Positions 43,963 to 52,630 of a DNA stretch of 64,000 nt are shown in pieces. The notes below the pieces were generated by a model that worked only from the letters and a program-made list of their open reading frames with translations, had not been told where the DNA came from and ran no database searches. Position numbers and translations under genes: made by a program. The stretch is taken from NCBI GenBank assembly GCA_045649565.1, contig JAZRQC010000011.1, positions 8,722 through 72,721 of the forward strand, given 5' to 3'. The DNA is from Ructibacterium sp045649565 (GTDB lineage Bacteria; Bacillota; Clostridia; Monoglobales; Monoglobaceae). Each line of letters starts with the position of its first letter. Position 1 is the stretch's first letter.

Positions 43963-44916
43963 ATGACATATCAGATTGGTGAAAAAATTGCAACCAGAGA
44001 AGCCTACGGCAATGCGCTGGCAGAATTTGGTGCGGATGAGAATATTATTGTGTTGGATGCTGACCTTTCTAAATCTACCAAGACCGATAGTTTTAAAAAG
44101 GTTTACCCCGAACGGTTTATTAACTGTGGTATCGCAGAAGGAAATATGATGGCAACTGCGGCAGGTCTTGCATCATGTGGCAAAACTGTTTTTGCAAGTT
44201 CTTTTGCAATGTTTGCGGCAGGTCGTGCGTTTGAACAAATCAGAAATTCCATTGGATATCCTCACTTAAATGTAAAGATTGGTGCTACTCATGCCGGAAT
44301 CTCCGTTGGTGAAGATGGCGCTACACACCAATGTCTGGAGGATATTGGCATTATGAGAACCATTCCCGGAATGATTATTTTAAATCCTGCTGATGCAACA
44401 GAGTCTCGCTTGGCGGTAAAGGCTGCTATTGAGCACAAAGGTCCGGTTTACTTAAGATTTGGTAGATTAGCTGTTCCTACTATCTTTGATGAATCGTATC
44501 AGTTTGAAATCGGTAAGGGTGTTGAACTTGAAGATGGTTCTGATGTTACATTGATTGGAACCGGCTTGATGGTTCCGGAAACATTAGAAGCGAAGAAAAT
44601 TTTGGCAGAACAAGGAATTTCTGCTCGTGTTATCAATATGGCTTCCATTAAGCCCATTGACAGAGATATTATTGTTAAGGCGGCAAAAGAAACAGGGGCC
44701 ATTGTCACCGCAGAGGAACATAATGTAATTGGTGGTCTTGGTTCTGCGGTAGCGGAAGTGCTTTGCGAAACTGTTCCTGTTCCTATGTTCCGTGTAGGAA
44801 CCGAAGATGTTTTTGGTAAGAGCGGAAAACCCGGCGTTTTGCTTGAAATGTATGGTTTGGATGCGAAAACCATTGCAGAGAAAGCAAAGGCAGCGATTGC
44901 CTTAAAAAATGCATAA
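43963..44916 (+). CDS. Transketolase, C-terminal subunit
   Basis: 317 residues with the pyrimidine-binding and C-terminal transketolase domains. DADLSKSTKT near 27, FINCGIAEGNMMATAAGLA near 48 with the catalytic glutamate, and THAGISVGEDGATHQCLED near 110 are typical. The ATG at 43963 follows TTGGAGG inside the preceding gene, so both subunits are made from one mRNA. A terminator follows. It could in principle be confused with DXS, but the split form and partner exclude that. Confidence 0.94.
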   Translation: MTYQIGEKIATREAYGNALAEFGADENIIVLDADLSKSTKTDSFKKVYPERFINCGIAEGNMMATAAGLASCGKTVFASSFAMFAAGRAFEQIRNSIGYPHLNVKIGATHAGISVGEDGATHQCLEDIGIMRTIPGMIILNPADATESRLAVKAAIEHKGPVYLRFGRLAVPTIFDESYQFEIGKGVELEDGSDVTLIGTGLMVPETLEAKKILAEQGISARVINMASIKPIDRDIIVKAAKETGAIVTAEEHNVIGGLGSAVAEVLCETVPVPMFRVGTEDVFGKSGKPGVLLEMYGLDAKTIAEKAKAAIALKNA

Positions 44917-44922
44917 TGATAA

Positions 44923-44950
44923 AAAAAGGGCGGTTATTTCCGCCCTTTTT
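44923..44950 (+). terminator. Terminator after the transketolase pair
   Basis: AAAAAGGGCGG (44923-44933) pairs with CCGCCCTTTTT (44940-44950) around TTATTT. Confidence 0.88.
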
Positions 44951-44972
44951 ATGAAAGGATATGTGAATTGAT

Positions 44973-46244
44973 ATGACATTTCAAAGAGCAGATATTTTAC
45001 TTCCTAAGTTTTCCAAAGACAGTGATGCAATGAAAAAGTGGAGTGTAGTTGCATGCGATCAGTACACATCTGAACCGGAATATTGGGATGAAGCTGAAAA
45101 ACTGATTGGAGATGCTCCCTCTGCTTTAAACATGGTTGTACCTGAGATTTTTTTGAATGATGATGACATTGAGGATAGAATCAAAAAGACCAATGCAGTT
45201 ATGGAGGAGTATGTTCAAAACGAGATATTTGATGAATATAAAAATACATATATCTTTATTGTTCGTACTCTTCAAAATGGCGTAAAGAGATTGGGAATTG
45301 TCGGATGTGTTGATTTGGAAGACTATGATTATGCAAGTGATTCCCAGACAAAAATCAGAGCGACGGAGGGAACTGTTATTTCCAGAATTCCACCGAGACT
45401 TAAAGTGCGGTGCGATGCAAGTGTGGAACTTCCGCATATTATGCTTTTGATTGATGATATTGCAAAGGATATTGTTGAATCAAACATGAATTTGATTGAT
45501 TCCTTTGAGAAAGTTTATGATTTTGAACTGATGCAGAATTCAGGCAGAATTGCCGGATATAAGATGACAGATGATGCATGTGAAGTTCTGGATAGAAAAT
45601 TAATGCAGTTAGATGATATTGATGCATTTAATAAGAAGTATGGCGTGCAAAAAGAATCTCCGCTTGTTTATGCGATGGGAGATGGAAACCATTCTTTGGC
45701 AACTGCAAAAACTCACTACGAGAATCTCAAAAAAGAATTGGGTGAGGATGTAGCAAAGAACAGTCCTGCACGATATGCATTGTGCGAACTTGTGAATTTG
45801 CATGATGATTCTCTTGTTTTTGAGGCAATTCATCGTGTTGTCTTTGATTGTGACGGAGAAGCTTTTCTTGATGCATTCTGTAAGGAATATCAGGTTAGTT
45901 TTGAAGCAAATGCAGAAGGTCAAAAATTTGTCTTTGTTTTCAACGGTGAAAAGAAGAGTGTTACTGTAACCAATCCTAAAGAATACTTGACCGTTGCTAC
46001 CGTACAGAAATTTATGGATCAGTATGTTTCTGAAAATGGTGGTGAAATCGACTACATTCACGGAGAAGATGTTGTTTGCAAACTTTGCGAAAAGAAAGAA
46101 AACTTCGGTATTCTCTTTGATGCAATGGATAAAGGAGATTTGTATAAATCCGTTATATTAGATGGTGCATTACCGAGAAAAACATTCTCGATGGGTGATG
46201 CATGTGATAAGCGGTTCTATACAGAGGCAAGAAAAATCAAGTAA
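44973..46244 (+). CDS. DUF1015 family protein
   Basis: 423 residues. The DUF1015 family is recognised by WSVVACDQYTSEPEYW near 24, YIFIVRTLQNG near 90, and YAMGDGNHSLATAKTHYE near 233, which contains the conserved GDGNHxxAT motif. The family is widespread in anaerobes and usually unannotated; some members sit near serine or hydroxy-acid metabolism genes. No signal peptide, so cytosolic. Here it lies between two terminators and stands alone. I do not assign a reaction. Confidence 0.88.
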   Translation: MTFQRADILLPKFSKDSDAMKKWSVVACDQYTSEPEYWDEAEKLIGDAPSALNMVVPEIFLNDDDIEDRIKKTNAVMEEYVQNEIFDEYKNTYIFIVRTLQNGVKRLGIVGCVDLEDYDYASDSQTKIRATEGTVISRIPPRLKVRCDASVELPHIMLLIDDIAKDIVESNMNLIDSFEKVYDFELMQNSGRIAGYKMTDDACEVLDRKLMQLDDIDAFNKKYGVQKESPLVYAMGDGNHSLATAKTHYENLKKELGEDVAKNSPARYALCELVNLHDDSLVFEAIHRVVFDCDGEAFLDAFCKEYQVSFEANAEGQKFVFVFNGEKKSVTVTNPKEYLTVATVQKFMDQYVSENGGEIDYIHGEDVVCKLCEKKENFGILFDAMDKGDLYKSVILDGALPRKTFSMGDACDKRFYTEARKIK

Positions 46245-46245
46245 T

Positions 46246-46278
46246 AAAAAAACACCTCTCTTTGAGAGGTGTTTTTTT
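46246..46278. terminator. Bidirectional intrinsic terminator
   Basis: AAAAAAACACCTCTC (46246-46260) pairs with GAGAGGTGTTTTTTT (46264-46278) around TTT, between the convergent DUF1015 and AraC-type genes. Confidence 0.9.
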
Positions 46279-47144
46279 ATAGCACAGAATTTTTGTATTC
46301 GGTCGGGCTATGTCCGGTTATCTTCTTAAAGACACGGGAAAAATAATGTTGATTTTCAAACTTAAGCAGATTCGAAATCTCTTGAAAAGTGTACTTGTTT
46401 TCCTGAATAAGTTTTTTTGCTTCATTGATTTTGGCGTTTGTGATATATTCTCCGACAGTCATAGAAAGGGATGCCTTAAAAATTTTTGAAAGATATGCGC
46501 GGGAGTATTTTGTGATATCACAAATCATTCACAGATATCCGTTTGTAGACGTTTTCGTCAATGAGCTTAATCATATGCTCAACGAGATGATTTTCCATAC
46601 TTTCTTTTGTGGGAAAGAAGGCCGGTTTTTCTTCGTTATTTTCTTGACGAATCAACATAATCAGAAGTTCCTCCAGGTGGATACGAATCATTTGTTGTCC
46701 GCCAATTGGAACGTTTGGTTTCCCTTTAAGTTCTAAGCAAGAAAGATCAATTGTCTCGAATGCATCAAGACTTTCTTGGATCAGAGAAAACATTTTTGCT
46801 TTTAATTTCTCGGGAAGATTGATGATTTTGCTCTTAAAAAAGGACATGGACGAGGATGTGCTGACAAATGAGATGACAAAAACGTCAGCGGTATTTACGC
46901 CGTCCGCAGATATGGTATGAAATTCGTTTGGTTTATGAAAAGTGATTTGCCCTTGTTTGAGATAAAACTCTCGTGAGTCAGCAGAGATTTTCACCTGTCC
47001 TTTGTCAATGTATACCATTTCCCAAAAGTTATGACTTTCTCCGTCAAAGATGAAATCCTTTGAAAATTCATAATGATGAACGGTTACGATTTTGTTTACA
47101 TTTATGAAGTTGGAAAGGCGTTGTGCTGTGTAATTCGGTTTCAT
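46277..47144 (-). pseudogene. AraC family transcriptional regulator, frameshifted in the DNA-binding domain
   Basis: Two overlapping minus-strand frames make one AraC protein of about 290 residues. The first (47144 to 46518) has a cupin-like sensor domain (YIDKGQVKIS, ITFHKPNEFH) and ends DENVYKRISVNDL at a TGA. The second (46528 to 46277) continues with ICDITKYSRAYLSKIFK, GEYITNAKINEAKKLI and FENQHYFSRVFKKITG, the two HTH units. Joining them needs a frame change at about 46518-46530 in the first helix region. Without it the sensor part has no DNA-binding domain. Both halves look otherwise intact, so the break is recent, a sequencing error, or bypassed. It is divergent from the isomerase/oxidoreductase pair it probably controls. 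Confidence 0.8.
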
Positions 47145-47212
47145 GGGCAATCACCTACTTTACAAAAATATAATATTTGTAGATAAAAATATATTGCTAT
47201 TTTTTGATAAAT

Positions 47213-47241
47213 AGTATAACATAGAAGGGAACAATAAACAA
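47213..47241 (-). promoter_or_regulatory. Promoter of the AraC-type gene
   Basis: On the minus strand TTGTTT (47236-47241), 17-base spacer, TATACT (47213-47218). Confidence 0.5.
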
Positions 47242-47249
47242 TGTACTTT

Positions 47250-47278
47250 TTGATTCAAAAATTAGGCTTTTTTATACA
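47250..47278 (+). promoter_or_regulatory. Promoter of the isomerase/oxidoreductase operon
   Basis: TTGATT (47250-47255), 17-base spacer, TATACA (47273-47278), with the ATG at 47340. Confidence 0.55.
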
Positions 47279-47288
47279 AAAAAATTTA

Positions 47289-47319
47289 TTTGTGCACAGA
47301 TGAAAGATTTTTGTGCACC
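47289..47319 (+). promoter_or_regulatory. Direct repeat TTTGTGCAC, 21 bases apart: likely AraC-type operator
   Basis: TTTGTGCAC occurs at 47289-47297 and again at 47310-47318, a 21-base period, which is two DNA turns and the spacing of classical AraC half-sites. The repeats lie between the -10 and the ribosome binding site. Confidence 0.55.
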
Positions 47320-47339
47320 AAAAGGAAGGGGAACTTTTT

Positions 47340-48179
47340 ATGAAAAAAGGAATTAGCGTATGGTCGTTTGCTGAAACGGATATTGAAAAGATTTTTGCTT
47401 TGGCATCCGATGCAGGATTTGATGGTGTGGAACTTGCTCTTGCAGAAGATGGTCCCGTTAACTTAAACAGCACCAAAGAGGACATGGAACAAATCAAGAG
47501 CTTGGCAACTCAATACGGTTTAGAATTGTATAGCTTGGCAAGTGGTCTTTATTGGCAAACCAACTATACAGCATCTGATGCTGCAAAGAGAGAAAAAGCA
47601 AAAAATATTACCAAAAAGCAACTGGAATTGGCATCTTATTTGGGAATGCAATCTATTTTGGTTGTTCCCGGTGCAGTAGGTGTTGATTTTGAACCGGGTA
47701 GTGAAGTGGTTCCTTACGATGTTGCTTATGACAGATGTAAGGAGGCGTTGTTGGAACTTGCTCCTGTTGCAGAGTCCTATGGCGTAGAACTTTGTATTGA
47801 GAATGTATGGAACAAATTCTTGCTTTCTCCTCTTGAAATGCGTGATTTAATTGATGCCATCAATTCTCCTTTTGTCGGCTCTTATTTTGATGTTGGTAAT
47901 GTGGTATATTGCGGATATCCCCAACACTGGATCAATATTTTAAATAAGCGAATCAAGAAGGTTCATTTCAAGGATTATCGCAAGGACCCCGGCGGTCTCA
48001 ATTGCTTTGTTGATATTCTTGCAGGTGATGTGGACTATATTGCGGTAAAAGATGCTCTTGACAGTATTGGCTATGACGGTTGGGTAACAGCGGAAATGCT
48101 GCCTCCGTATCGTCAATATCCTGAGACAATTGTATACAATACATCCAATGCGATGGATAAAATTTTAGGGAGGAAATAA
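47340..48179 (+). CDS. Sugar phosphate isomerase/epimerase family protein (xylose isomerase-like TIM barrel)
   Basis: 279 residues from ATG 47340, behind AAGGAAGGGGA. It is an AP-endonuclease-2-type TIM barrel as in IolE, IolI and hydroxypyruvate isomerases: FDGVELALAEDG near 25, LCIENVWNKFLLSP near 150 with the metal glutamate, GSYFDVGNVVYCGYP near 180, KKVHFKDYRKD near 206 and VTAEMLPPY near 250. It likely isomerises or epimerises a sugar or inositol-derived substrate, and is paired with a Gfo/Idh/MocA dehydrogenase two bases downstream. The exact substrate cannot be read. Confidence 0.87.
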   Translation: MKKGISVWSFAETDIEKIFALASDAGFDGVELALAEDGPVNLNSTKEDMEQIKSLATQYGLELYSLASGLYWQTNYTASDAAKREKAKNITKKQLELASYLGMQSILVVPGAVGVDFEPGSEVVPYDVAYDRCKEALLELAPVAESYGVELCIENVWNKFLLSPLEMRDLIDAINSPFVGSYFDVGNVVYCGYPQHWINILNKRIKKVHFKDYRKDPGGLNCFVDILAGDVDYIAVKDALDSIGYDGWVTAEMLPPYRQYPETIVYNTSNAMDKILGRK

Positions 48180-48181
48180 TT

Positions 48182-49183
48182 ATGTTAAAAGTTGGTTTGA
48201 TTGGTTGCGGTTTTATGGGCGGAATGCATTCGGCTTGCTATAATGTCATTGACGGTGTGCAGGTTGTTGCGGTTACGGATGTTAGACCTGAAAAAGCAGA
48301 AGAGGTTGCAAAACTTCACGGCGCACAGATTTTTGCTACCGGTGATGATCTGATTGCAAATGCTGACGTTGATGTGGTTGATATTTGTCTGCCTACCTAT
48401 CTTCACACAGCACATGCGGTTGCAGCAATGAAAAAAGGTAAGAATGTATTCATCGAAAAGCCTGTATGTATGACAGAGGAAGAAGGAAAACTTCTGCTTG
48501 ATACCCAAAAGGAGACCGGCGCTAAGGTTCAGGTTGGTCAGGTTATCAGAATGTGGGATGAATATGTATGGTTAAAAGAAGCCATTGATAAAAAAGAATA
48601 CGGCGAAGTACGCACCGCTGTATTCCAGAGACTCAGTAACTTCCCCACATGGGGCTGGGAAAACTGGCTTCATATTGCTGAAAAGAGCGGTTCCATGGCT
48701 CTGGACTTACATATTCATGATGTTGACTTCATGAGATTTATGCTTGGTGAACCTGATAGTTTGGTTTCCCATGCGGATAGAGACGAGAATGGTATGATTG
48801 AACAGATTTTTACCACCTTTAAGTATCCCAAGGCAACCGTAACAGTGGAAGGTTGTTGGGACTATCCTGCTGACTTCCCCTTTACTGCAACTTTCCGTGT
48901 AAAGTGTGAGAAGGCAACAATTGTAAATGATGCTAATGGTTTGGCTGTTTATCCGGTCGAAGGTGGAGTTATTAAGCCTGAAATTAAACCTGCTTTTGAA
49001 GGTAACAACGATATCGGTGGTAATCTTTCCAGTCTTGGTGGTTATTATAATGAACTGAAATATTTTGTTGATACATTGAATGCCGGTGAGGATTTGGTTG
49101 TTGCACCTTTGGATGAGGGCATTAAATCCGTTCAACTGGTTTCGAAAGAAATTGCAAGTGTTGGCGGTGCACAGGTTAAATAA
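48182..49183 (+). CDS. Gfo/Idh/MocA family oxidoreductase
   Basis: 333 residues. An N-terminal Rossmann fold (KVGLIGCGFMGGMHSACY) binds NAD(P). FIEKPVCMTEEEG near 93 carries the family's EKP motif with the catalytic lysine, and SMALDLHIHDVDFMRFML near 172 is the second conserved block. Such enzymes oxidise sugars, inositols or scyllo-inositol. It starts two bases after the TIM-barrel isomerase gene, and both probably answer to the adjoining AraC-type regulator. No transporter is adjacent. A terminator follows. Confidence 0.9.
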   Translation: MLKVGLIGCGFMGGMHSACYNVIDGVQVVAVTDVRPEKAEEVAKLHGAQIFATGDDLIANADVDVVDICLPTYLHTAHAVAAMKKGKNVFIEKPVCMTEEEGKLLLDTQKETGAKVQVGQVIRMWDEYVWLKEAIDKKEYGEVRTAVFQRLSNFPTWGWENWLHIAEKSGSMALDLHIHDVDFMRFMLGEPDSLVSHADRDENGMIEQIFTTFKYPKATVTVEGCWDYPADFPFTATFRVKCEKATIVNDANGLAVYPVEGGVIKPEIKPAFEGNNDIGGNLSSLGGYYNELKYFVDTLNAGEDLVVAPLDEGIKSVQLVSKEIASVGGAQVK

Positions 49184-49189
49184 CCATTT

Positions 49190-49218
49190 AAAAGATGCAA
49201 ACTTTTGTTTGCATCTTT
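49190..49218 (+). terminator. Terminator of the isomerase/oxidoreductase operon
   Basis: AAAGATGCAAAC (49191-49202) pairs with GTTTGCATCTTT (49207-49218) around TTTT, followed by TTT. Confidence 0.88.
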
Positions 49219-49243
49219 TTTCTTTTGATAACACATTTGCATA

Positions 49244-49272
49244 TTGAATAAACTGCTTTTATGTGGTATACT
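49244..49272 (+). promoter_or_regulatory. Promoter of ppa
   Basis: TTGAAT (49244-49249), 17-base spacer, TATACT (49267-49272). Confidence 0.6.
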
Positions 49273-49300
49273 AAGATAAAAAGGAAAGGAGGTAGTAATC

Positions 49301-49837
49301 GTGGCAAATAATATTTGGCATGATATTTCACCCAAACGCGTTTCCACAGAAGATTTTATTTGTGTGATCGAAATTTCCAAAGGTAGCAAGAAAAAATATG
49401 AACTTGATAAAGAGACAGGATATATTATTTTAGATAGAATCCTCTATACATCCACACATTATCCTGCTAACTATGGTTTTATACCTCGCACATATGGCGA
49501 TGACAACGACCCGTTGGATGTTTTGTTGATATGTGCAGAGCCGTTAGAACCCATGTCCTTGGTTCGTGCATATCCTATTGGTGTTATCACCATGATTGAC
49601 AATGGAAGAATGGATGAGAAAATCATTGCGATTCCTTTTAATGACCCCAATTATAATATGTATTCTGATATTGATCAGCTTCCCAATCATATATTTGATG
49701 AGATGAAGCATTTCTTCACTGTATATAAAAACCTTGAACAGAAGGAAACTGCTGTAAATGAGATTCAAGGAAGAGAAGAAGCCATAAAAATCATCGCTAA
49801 TGCAATGGATAATTATGTAGAAAACTTTTGTAAATAG
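49301..49837 (+). CDS. ppa: Inorganic pyrophosphatase, family I
   Basis: 178 residues from GTG 49301, seven bases after AAAGGAGGT. Family I features: EISKGSKKKYELDKETG near 24, YPANYGFIPRTYGDDNDPLDVLL near 52 with the signature acidic triad, and a late HFFTVYKNLE. It hydrolyses pyrophosphate in the cytosol and so pulls biosynthetic reactions forward. Many Bacillota use the family II enzyme instead, so a family I copy is a small lineage clue. Single gene with promoter and terminator of its own. Confidence 0.94.
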   Translation: MANNIWHDISPKRVSTEDFICVIEISKGSKKKYELDKETGYIILDRILYTSTHYPANYGFIPRTYGDDNDPLDVLLICAEPLEPMSLVRAYPIGVITMIDNGRMDEKIIAIPFNDPNYNMYSDIDQLPNHIFDEMKHFFTVYKNLEQKETAVNEIQGREEAIKIIANAMDNYVENFCK

Positions 49838-49883
49838 AAAGATCTTATTATGGCCTAAATGTTAATAATGTGTTACGATAAAG

Positions 49884-49910
49884 CCTCGGAAATTGACTTT
49901 TCCGGGGTTT
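49884..49910 (+). terminator. Terminator after ppa
   Basis: CCTCGGAAA (49884-49892) pairs with TTTCCGGGG (49899-49907), one G-U, followed by TTTTG. The region 49911-50050 is AT-rich with no gene seen. Confidence 0.75.
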
Positions 49911-50065
49911 TGTGTTATGATTTCAAAGATATTTGTCTTTAAATAAATTCAAAAATCAATGATTCTCCATGAAATATTAACAGGAAAATGCATTGCATTA
50001 TTTTCTGTTTCATATAAATAAATGATGAGTTAAATTCTTACATTAGCAAAAAAGAGGTGTTTTTT

Positions 50066-52051
50066 ATGAGATTAAAAAATCGGTTTTCTGTACAACTGCT
50101 TGCATTGATTATATGTATGGCTGTTTCGGTTGGGATTTTTTATCAACCATTCTCTGAGAATGTTGTTTCGGCAAAAGAAAAGGAATTACGTGGTGTTTGG
50201 GTTTCTACCGTGGGTAACATTGACTATCCCACTCGGCAAACCGGAAATTCAGAAACGTTGAAAAATGAGATGATTAAGCTTCTTGATAATTGTAAGAGCA
50301 TGGGCTTTAATGCTATATTCTTTCAAGTTCGTCCTGCCAGCGATGCTTTTTATAAGTCAGAAATTTTTCCTTGGTCAAGATATATCACAGGCAAACAAGG
50401 GGTAGCGCCGGATAATGGTTTTGATCCCCTTGCGTTTGCAGTTGAAGAAGCACATAAGCGTGGCATGGAATTGCATGCGTGGATTAATCCTTATCGTATT
50501 ACATCATCTTCATCGGATAATAACAAACTTGCTGCAAATAACCCGGCTGTTCTTCGTCCGGAATTGGTTATCAAGGACGGAAACGGAAAGATGTATTATA
50601 ATCCCGGCGAGGTAGACACCATTCAGTTGATTGTGGATGGCGCTTTGGAAATTGTGCAAAACTATGATGTTGATGGTCTGCACATGGATGATTATTTCTA
50701 TCCGGACGGAAGTTTTAATGATGATGGCACATATTCTTATTACAAGGATCAGTATCCGAACAAAGCGGACTGGCGACGTGCCATGGTTAATCAATTGGTA
50801 ATTAAAATGGATGAAGCAATCCATGCTGTAAAACCTGAAGTTCAGTTTGGTATCAGCCCTCGCGGCATCTGGGCGAATGATTATGATGTTCCGGGTGGTA
50901 GTAAAACAAGAGGTGGAGGTTCCTATAACACGGTATATGCTGACTCAAAAGCATGGGTTGAAAACGGTTGGGTTGATTATATCATGCCACAGATTTACTG
51001 GAATATTGGTTATGATATTGCTGACTACAATGTCTTATGTGATTGGTGGTCTGATTTGGTAAATGGTACGGATGTTAAACTTTACATTGGTGAAGGTGCA
51101 TATCGTACTGTGTCCAGCACAACGGCGGCATGGTCGGGTCAAAATGGTGTAAATGAGTTAAGAAAACATATTCAAATTGGTCGTGAAAATGAAAATATTT
51201 CAGGATATTGTATGTTTACATATAACTCTTTCCTGAATAACACTTTAATTGCATCTTTGATGAAAGAAGTAAATGCCAATCTCCAGGACGATGTTGTGGA
51301 GATTGTACCGGACAAGCAGGAAGAAGCTAAAGACGAAACCCCTGAGGCATCGACAAATGCTCCTGAAGTAGTTCCCGAGATAGTTCCTGATGTCGTTCCT
51401 GAGGCTAATCCCGATGTGACACAACCATTTGTAAATACCACACCTTCCGGTCCTGTATCCACCGAAGGATATGTTAATAAGTTTACAGATCTTGAAGATT
51501 ATTGGTGGGCTTTGGAAGAAATCAATGCCCTTGCGGCACAAGGTATCATTCGTGGACAGAGCGAGACAATTTTTGCTCCCGGATCCTATATAACACGAGC
51601 GGATAATACGGCGTTGCTGTTACGAATTCTTGGCAAGACAACTGATTTTGCATATAATTTTAACGATGTTTCTCCCAACAGTTATTATTTCATGGAAGTC
51701 GGAATGGCAAAAGAGTTAGGGATTGCTCGTGGTGACGAGTACGGCAACTTCAATCCTACGGCATTTATCAAACGTCAGGATATGGCGACAATGGCGTATC
51801 GTGTTCTGTTGCAAGAAGGTCGATTAACTTCTATTCCCAACACGGCTATTTTGAATCAATTTATTGACAAAGATAGCGTTGATTCGTATGCAATGGAAGC
51901 AATGGCGGCGTGTGTATCATCCGGACTTATCAAGGGTGATTATTACGAACCTTTGCTCAAACCCCAGGAGTCGGCTACCAGAGTAGAAGTTGCAATTTTC
52001 ATGTATAGAATTCAACAAATGTTAAAAAATTCATCCGCGCTTACGGAATAA
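50066..52051 (+). CDS. Surface glycoside hydrolase-like protein: GHL10 (DUF187) domain plus SLH domains
   Basis: 661 residues from ATG 50066. A signal peptide (LLALIICMAVSVGIF) leads to a GHL10/DUF187 TIM-barrel-like domain (about 40-400) with RGVWVSTVGNIDYP, FNAIFFQVRP, HAWINPYR, DGLHMDDYFYP and GISPRGIWAN. A Pro/Glu/Val linker with repeated EVVPEIVPDV-like units (about 415-465) joins three S-layer homology domains (about 475-655) such as FTDLEDYWWALEEINALAAQG. The enzyme should sit on the cell surface bound to wall polymers through SLH. GHL10 proteins are thought to act on peptidoglycan or related glycans; activity is not proven. Confidence 0.9.
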   Translation: MRLKNRFSVQLLALIICMAVSVGIFYQPFSENVVSAKEKELRGVWVSTVGNIDYPTRQTGNSETLKNEMIKLLDNCKSMGFNAIFFQVRPASDAFYKSEIFPWSRYITGKQGVAPDNGFDPLAFAVEEAHKRGMELHAWINPYRITSSSSDNNKLAANNPAVLRPELVIKDGNGKMYYNPGEVDTIQLIVDGALEIVQNYDVDGLHMDDYFYPDGSFNDDGTYSYYKDQYPNKADWRRAMVNQLVIKMDEAIHAVKPEVQFGISPRGIWANDYDVPGGSKTRGGGSYNTVYADSKAWVENGWVDYIMPQIYWNIGYDIADYNVLCDWWSDLVNGTDVKLYIGEGAYRTVSSTTAAWSGQNGVNELRKHIQIGRENENISGYCMFTYNSFLNNTLIASLMKEVNANLQDDVVEIVPDKQEEAKDETPEASTNAPEVVPEIVPDVVPEANPDVTQPFVNTTPSGPVSTEGYVNKFTDLEDYWWALEEINALAAQGIIRGQSETIFAPGSYITRADNTALLLRILGKTTDFAYNFNDVSPNSYYFMEVGMAKELGIARGDEYGNFNPTAFIKRQDMATMAYRVLLQEGRLTSIPNTAILNQFIDKDSVDSYAMEAMAACVSSGLIKGDYYEPLLKPQESATRVEVAIFMYRIQQMLKNSSALTE

Positions 52052-52087
52052 AAAATAGGCAAATACCATTTGGTATTTGCCTATTTT
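52052..52087. terminator. Bidirectional intrinsic terminator
   Basis: AAAATAGGCAAATACC (52052-52067) pairs perfectly with GGTATTTGCCTATTTT (52072-52087). It overlaps the last bases of rlmH. Confidence 0.9.
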
Positions 52088-52568
52088 ATTTATGATATTT
52101 TCCGCCATGGGAAATTTGGAAGGAACGATAGATTTGCTCAAGAAGTATTACACGCATTAATTGATGGGGAAAGGTCATGGGAGAAAAACTGAGTTTAAAA
52201 TTTGAACGTTTTTTAATTTTATCAGAGAGTCCAAGAGAACCGCCGATAATAAAAACAATATTACTGTTTCCGGCTGTTGTAAGTTGATCGATTTGAGCGG
52301 AAAGTTGTTCGGAAGACTCTGTTTTTCCTTCAATACACATGGAAATTACATAAGAGGATTCGGGAATCTTATTTAAAATACGTTCGCCTTCTTTTTGTAA
52401 GATTATTTCCTTCTCGGTTTGTGATGGTGCATCAGGTGTTGCTTCGTCTTTTACCTCACAAATGTTAAGTTTGCAATAACGTGTTAATCGTTTACTGTAT
52501 TCTTTTATTGCATCGGTAAAATAGGTTTCTTTGATTTTTCCAACACAAATGATTGTTATATTAACCAT
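52086..52568 (-). CDS. rlmH: 23S rRNA (pseudouridine-1915-N3)-methyltransferase RlmH
   Basis: 160 residues, standard. This small SPOUT methyltransferase has VGKIKETYFTDAIKEY at the start, NIVFIIGGSLGLSDKIK near 105 with the SAM knot glycines, and a conserved C-terminal ending LLEQIYRSFQISHGGKYHK. It methylates pseudouridine 1915 in helix 69 of 23S rRNA. It is the last gene of the M23 peptidase-regulator-rlmH run; a hairpin lies between it and the regulator. Confidence 0.95.
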   Translation of the reverse strand: MVNITIICVGKIKETYFTDAIKEYSKRLTRYCKLNICEVKDEATPDAPSQTEKEIILQKEGERILNKIPESSYVISMCIEGKTESSEQLSAQIDQLTTAGNSNIVFIIGGSLGLSDKIKKRSNFKLSFSPMTFPHQLMRVILLEQIYRSFQISHGGKYHK

Positions 52569-52597
52569 AGAAAAACCTCCATTGAGATAAAGAAAAA

Positions 52598-52620
52598 GAA
52601 ACCGCCGACATAGCGGTCTC
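52598..52620 (-). terminator. Possible terminator after the response regulator
   Basis: GAAACCGC (52598-52605) pairs with GCGGTCTC (52613-52620), one G-U, and is followed on the minus strand by TTTCTTTTTC-like sequence. It separates the regulator from rlmH. Confidence 0.6.
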
Positions 52621-52630
52621 TTTTTAAATA

